64,000 bases of DNA from Chlamydoabsidia padenii. Taxonomy: Eukaryota; Mucoromycota; Mucoromycetes; Mucorales; Cunninghamellaceae. The notes under the pieces were generated by a model. That model was not told the DNA's origin, made no database searches, and saw only the letters and a program-made list of their open reading frames with translations. The translations under genes were made by a program, and so were the position numbers. Position 1 is the stretch's first letter. Each line of letters begins with the position of its first letter. The stretch lies in assembly GCA_025330725.1 (NCBI GenBank), contig JAIWND010000019.1, positions 124,001 to 188,000 of the forward strand, in the 5' to 3' direction. Below, piece by piece: positions 60,290 through 64,000 of this stretch.

Positions 60290-63138
60290 ATGTTAATGAA
60301 ACCAACCATTGTCCACTTGCCAAAACCTAAAGTGAATCATTCAACAAAAGCAACAGTAATCACCTCTTCACCAGCTCGGCCTTCCTTGTCAACTTCTTCA
60401 TCAACATCATCACCAATGGCAACAACAAAAACAGCATTACTATCACCAATATCATCATACACGCAGTATCACGGTGGATCTAATGCAGAGCAACATCAGA
60501 TGCAGCATTCACACACAATCGAGTCTTCTAAAGTTACCATAAATAGACGACACTATTTGGTCTCAGATACCTTATACTTTGAAGTGCCTCAATCCATCCA
60601 AGACAATGACATTATTAAACTTTTGGCACCATGTCGACCAATAACGTATGTATGATGCAGACAAAATAGATGACATATTCATATTCATATGTATTAATTA
60701 ACCCCTTTTGTCTTTTTATCTGTATATCATATCATATATTTTATGTAGGATACAACGCAACGAATATCAGGACCAATATCAAAACAATATTGCAACTGGG
60801 TGGATTCGATTTATAGACAAGGAGCAAGGTAAGCTATACATTAGGTGAATTATGATTGACTAGGTTGATGGATTTGTCGGGAAAGGGGAGGGTTTAAAAA
60901 AAAAAGGGGGAGGAGGGATGGATTGATAAAGATAATTGGTATTCATTCATTAGGATGAATGCATGTGCCTTTATTGTTTGTTGATATATGGGGTTAATAT
61001 TTGGGGGTGGGGGAAAAGGGAAGGAGAAAAGGATGGAATTGGCTGGTAGGGAGTGCAAAAATAAAAAAAAAGGGCGTCTTTATTTAGGAACATACCCGAA
61101 ACTCACCACTTTACTTGTTTTTACTTTTGATACCAATATAGCTGATCGTGCATATACATTATTCGATGGTCTGGTATTCAAAAACACTCATCGGTTTCAA
61201 CTGTATATGACTCCCGATGGTATCAAGGATCAAGTACCAAATGCCCCTATCTTCCAAATCAATCATTTGCCTCTATCTATGACGAATGAAGGCCTCTACA
61301 ATCTATTCCGTCCCTTTGGTCCAATTCGTTTGTGCAAAATTATAATGGAAAAGGATGCTTCTTTTAATGGCACGGCTCTACTTCAGTACTTTGACCAACA
61401 ACATGCTGAAAATGCAAAGAAAACCATGGTATGTACATTGTAAAAAAAAAAGGGGGGGCGGTTGGGGTCAAAAAGAAATGAATGTAATGTCAACTTATTT
61501 TTACTAATCTTAAACCGAATCCACGTTTTATTTTATTTTTTAACTATGGTTATAAACAGAATGGTAGGCATATTGATGGTGGAAATGAAAAACAAATGTA
61601 AGTTAACCCCCAGAAAGATAGGATGTCGATCAGTTTGTGTAACTTGACTTGTTTTTGTTTTTTGATCTATCAGCTCTATATTCTCATTGGTCTCCAACAA
61701 GCTATCTGTATCTCCCTCAATGTTTAAATCTCAACAACCCTCATCAAAAGTGGGACAAATAATGAAGGTACTATCAAAACAGTGATATCTTGTGGACCAA
61801 CTTTTTTTTGATTCATGCATGATTTAATTTAGAACGCCGCCGTGGATTACACAAACCTCTATATCAAGAATTTGGATTTGGCTGCCAAAAGTGCTGACTT
61901 GTATAATGTCTTTCGCACTTTTGGACACATTATTTCTGCACGTGTGATGAAGAACCCCCGGACCAAGCAATCTCGTGGTTATGGATTTGTTAGCTTTACT
62001 CGCCCTGATGACGCCAAAACTGCTTTAGACCAACTCAATGGGAAATACATATTGGGAAAACCTGTCGTCATTGCATATCATGAACCAAAACGCCATACCA
62101 CCACTACCAACGACAATAATGCTGCTTCTCCTATTGTATCTCCTGCTATCGCCATCACGACTCCTCCCCTACCAATCACCTATCAGCAGCAAAAATCAGT
62201 GACCGAAGCATCCACTTTGGCTTTAGGAAATAAATTTACCAAATACGGCAAAATTGATCATCGTCATTATCACGCAGCATGTGCAGCGACAACAGCAGTA
62301 CCCGCATCATCAACATTGAAGGCACACATGACACCTCAAACACAAAATGTCGTCTCATCACCGCCTTCGTCCTCATCATCATCATCCTATTATGCGGCCA
62401 ATAAGGATACAGGAAAATGTGGATCTCAACGGGATCGTGTCCGAGTAGCCATCCTCAATATAATCAACAAAAACAACAACATAGGCATCGATACATTGGA
62501 TCATTGGGTGGACTACATCATGTCTTTACGACCAACTAGCCGTGCTCTTTGTCTATTCAACCCAGCCTATCTTGAGGCAAAACTGGAGGAAAAGCCATGT
62601 CTTGAACAGGATCAACGAACATTGTCTCAAGCTAATCATCATCATCCAGGACATACACCTAAAACGCCCAACCTTGTCCAACCCAGTGATCATCATTCAC
62701 ATGCTTCTTCATCCACCACTTTATCTTCTGCTGCCGTCACCACGACTACCTCAGCTACGGATATTGTCAACATGCAAGATTTAGGTGAACAACAACGACA
62801 TTCCTCTATTGCCCTGTTTGTGGAATCTATCAAAGGACTATCCCTTATCCAACAAAAGCAACACTTGGGCGATCTCCTGTTTCCCTATGTAAAGGTAATT
62901 AAATCATCGGGGGTTATATTCATGCACATTCGACATCCGAAAACTAACCACTATGTGATTGTAGGCAACTGGGACAAAGCAAGCATCCAAGGTGACTATA
63001 CACCTACTTGATACTCAACCATTGGAACAATTGGCCTACTCTATGCATTCGATGGATTTATTAAAACCTTTGGTGGACAAGGCCATTTTAACTCTAACCC
63101 GACAGCAAAACTTTATCAAGGCAGTGATGAAAAAGTAG
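60290..63138 (+). CDS. RNA-binding protein with three RRM-type domains and a C-terminal MLLE domain (Rrm4-like)
   Basis: Seven or more exons from ATG 60290 to TAG 63136-63138. After a Ser/Thr-rich N-terminus come a weak RRM (TLYFEVPQS, GWIRFIDKEQADRAY), a second RRM (IFQINHLPLSMTNEGLYNLF, GTALLQYFDQQHAENA) and a canonical third RRM (TNLYIKNLDL as RNP2, SRGYGFVSFT as RNP1). A long His/Ser/Thr linker follows. The end folds as an MLLE (PABC) domain: KQHLGDLLFPYVK, then KVTIHLLD in place of KITGMLLE, and LVDKAILTL. Three RRMs plus MLLE recalls Ustilago Rrm4, which moves mRNAs on endosomes; a PABP relative is the alternative. Confidence 0.75.
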
Positions 63139-63441
63139 TCGATGTTTAATAATTATAGTCATCCTTTGTTGTTATACATATTCCCCATTTTACTTTATTA
63201 CCCAGCACATTACCCCCCCCTCTTATATTATGTTACCCTATTTTAATACCTATCCACCCCTCCATATCATATCAATCAATAAAATATATATACCTATTTG
63301 TTTTTAAATCATGTTTTTTTTTTATTAGGACAAAGAAGTAGGATGCATGTGTGGAGTATATTTAACAGAGGGAAGATGGAGGAAGATTAAATACAAGTAG
63401 CAAATGTGTAATGAAAGGTAGATTGGTAGGAGTATGTCATA
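63139..63441. other. Convergent 3' region
   Basis: 3' flanks of the RRM gene and CMC2, with AATAAAATATATA at about 63279. No gene seen. Confidence 0.6.
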
Positions 63442-63802
63442 CTATTGGTCGGTTTTGGTGTGTTTGGCGATAAATTCAGGCGAAGGTTCGTCAATGTCTT
63501 GCCAGACCTTCTTCATTCTAGCCCGCTTTTCCGCATTCTTGCCCTTGTTTTCAGCCCGTTGAGCGAGAAACTATATATATATATATATAAAGTGAGAGTA
63601 AGACACATGATGAATAAACTGAGTACCGTTTCGATCGACTCTACACACTTACCTCCTCCTTTAGGCATTGATCCACTTCACGTTTGGCGTCGTTACAGAA
63701 TCCAAGGAATTTGTTGAATGAGTTGGCTTTGTGACAGTTATCCAAAGCCTCTATAACACCTTCGCAGCCTTCATGCTTGTGAATGATAAGTGGTGGATGC
63801 AT
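63442..63802 (-). CDS. CMC2: COX assembly mitochondrial protein Cmc2 (twin CX9C)
   Basis: Two exons (63802-63653 and 63570-63442), 92 residues. Starts MHPPL like the family, with twin CX9C motifs at Cys13/Cys23 and Cys36/Cys46 (CEGVIEALDNC, CNDAKREVDQC), LGFCNDAKRE between, and a Lys/Arg-rich tail. Twin-CX9C proteins enter the intermembrane space through the Mia40 pathway; Cmc2 helps cytochrome c oxidase assembly. Size and spacing fit. Confidence 0.92.
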
Positions 63803-64000
63803 AGTGAGTTGTATGGTAAAGAGAAAGGGAAGGTGGAGATTTTTGTTTATTAAAAAAAAAATTCAGGCAACTTTTTTCTCTCATCGGGATTTGAATATGA
63901 CATGTGGTAGACTGGCCCAACCAGGGTCGATCAGACCCTTTGACACCCCCATACATTAAGAAAGATCAGCCCAGATTGATTTATAGAATGCAAACTCTCA
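63803..64000. promoter_or_regulatory. CMC2 upstream region
   Basis: ATCGGGATTTGAATA (63883-63897), a member of the promoter-word family, lies about 85 bases before the CMC2 ATG. Nothing else is seen up to the window edge. Confidence 0.45.

Overview
The window reads as nuclear DNA of a filamentous fungus. Genes are split by many short introns (mostly about 45 to 100 bases, GT..AG, CTAAC-like branch sites). Promoters and 5' leaders are pyrimidine-rich, and AATAAA-type signals follow stop codons. Together with a Bem1 scaffold, a TALE homeodomain, Zn2Cys6 and forkhead regulators, an Rrm4-like RNA-binding protein and polyQ/polyH-rich low-complexity proteins, this suggests an early-diverging, probably Mucoromycota, fungus. 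That placement is inference, not a database result. I found no tRNA, rRNA, CRISPR array or complete autonomous transposon.

Layout. 1-2270 (+) is the 3' part of a serine alpha/beta-hydrolase of prolyl-oligopeptidase type. Then on the + strand come a tandem PH-domain protein (2509-4516), Mad2 (5080-5955), a 1.15 kb inverted-repeat element (6257-7405), THO complex subunit 1 (7593-10485) and an F-box/LRR protein (10781-12271). On the - strand lies a HAD nucleotidase-like protein whose nucleophile Asp is Glu (12879-13971). A 3.1 kb gene-poor stretch precedes a TALE homeobox gene (17084-18007, +). It is followed on the - strand by a disordered protein (18482-19780), Pex11 (20792-21724), a secreted helical Ish1/Msc1-like protein (22126-23472) and Bem1 (24966-26913).

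From 28 kb: a divergent septin-like membrane protein (28215-30419, +), NAD-glycerol-3-phosphate dehydrogenase (30624-31974, -), choline/ethanolamine phosphotransferase (32427-33934, +), glucose-6-phosphate isomerase (34158-36072, -), a short-chain dehydrogenase (36685-37849, +), an alcohol-acetyltransferase-like enzyme (38370-39793, +), a class III aminotransferase (40893-42393, -), SF3a subunit 2 (42806-43537, -), a forkhead factor (45297-47018, -) and a CBS/PB1 membrane protein (48610-51408, -).

The right end holds Sdh5/SDHAF2 (51781-52278, +), Arf6 (52890-53674, -), a Zn2Cys6 regulator (54357-55432, -), the autophagy kinase Atg1 (56387-59600, -), an RRM/MLLE RNA-binding protein resembling Rrm4 (60290-63138, +) and Cmc2 (63442-63802, -).

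No biosynthetic or defence cluster is apparent; the genes are mostly housekeeping and polarity/signalling genes. The most unusual signal is in the non-coding DNA. A composite word of the form GCGGGATTTGAAA (GC-rich core joined to TTTGAA/TTTAAA) recurs, in both orientations, upstream of most genes whatever their function. It often lies beside a second word, TGCATGAAT, which I counted 13 times by eye. These look like shared promoter architecture. Other points of interest are the inverted-repeat element, the septin-like protein without a P-loop, duplicated 63-nt exons in the PH gene, a 16-nt microexon in Mad2, a GC-AG intron, and the D-to-E change in the HAD protein.
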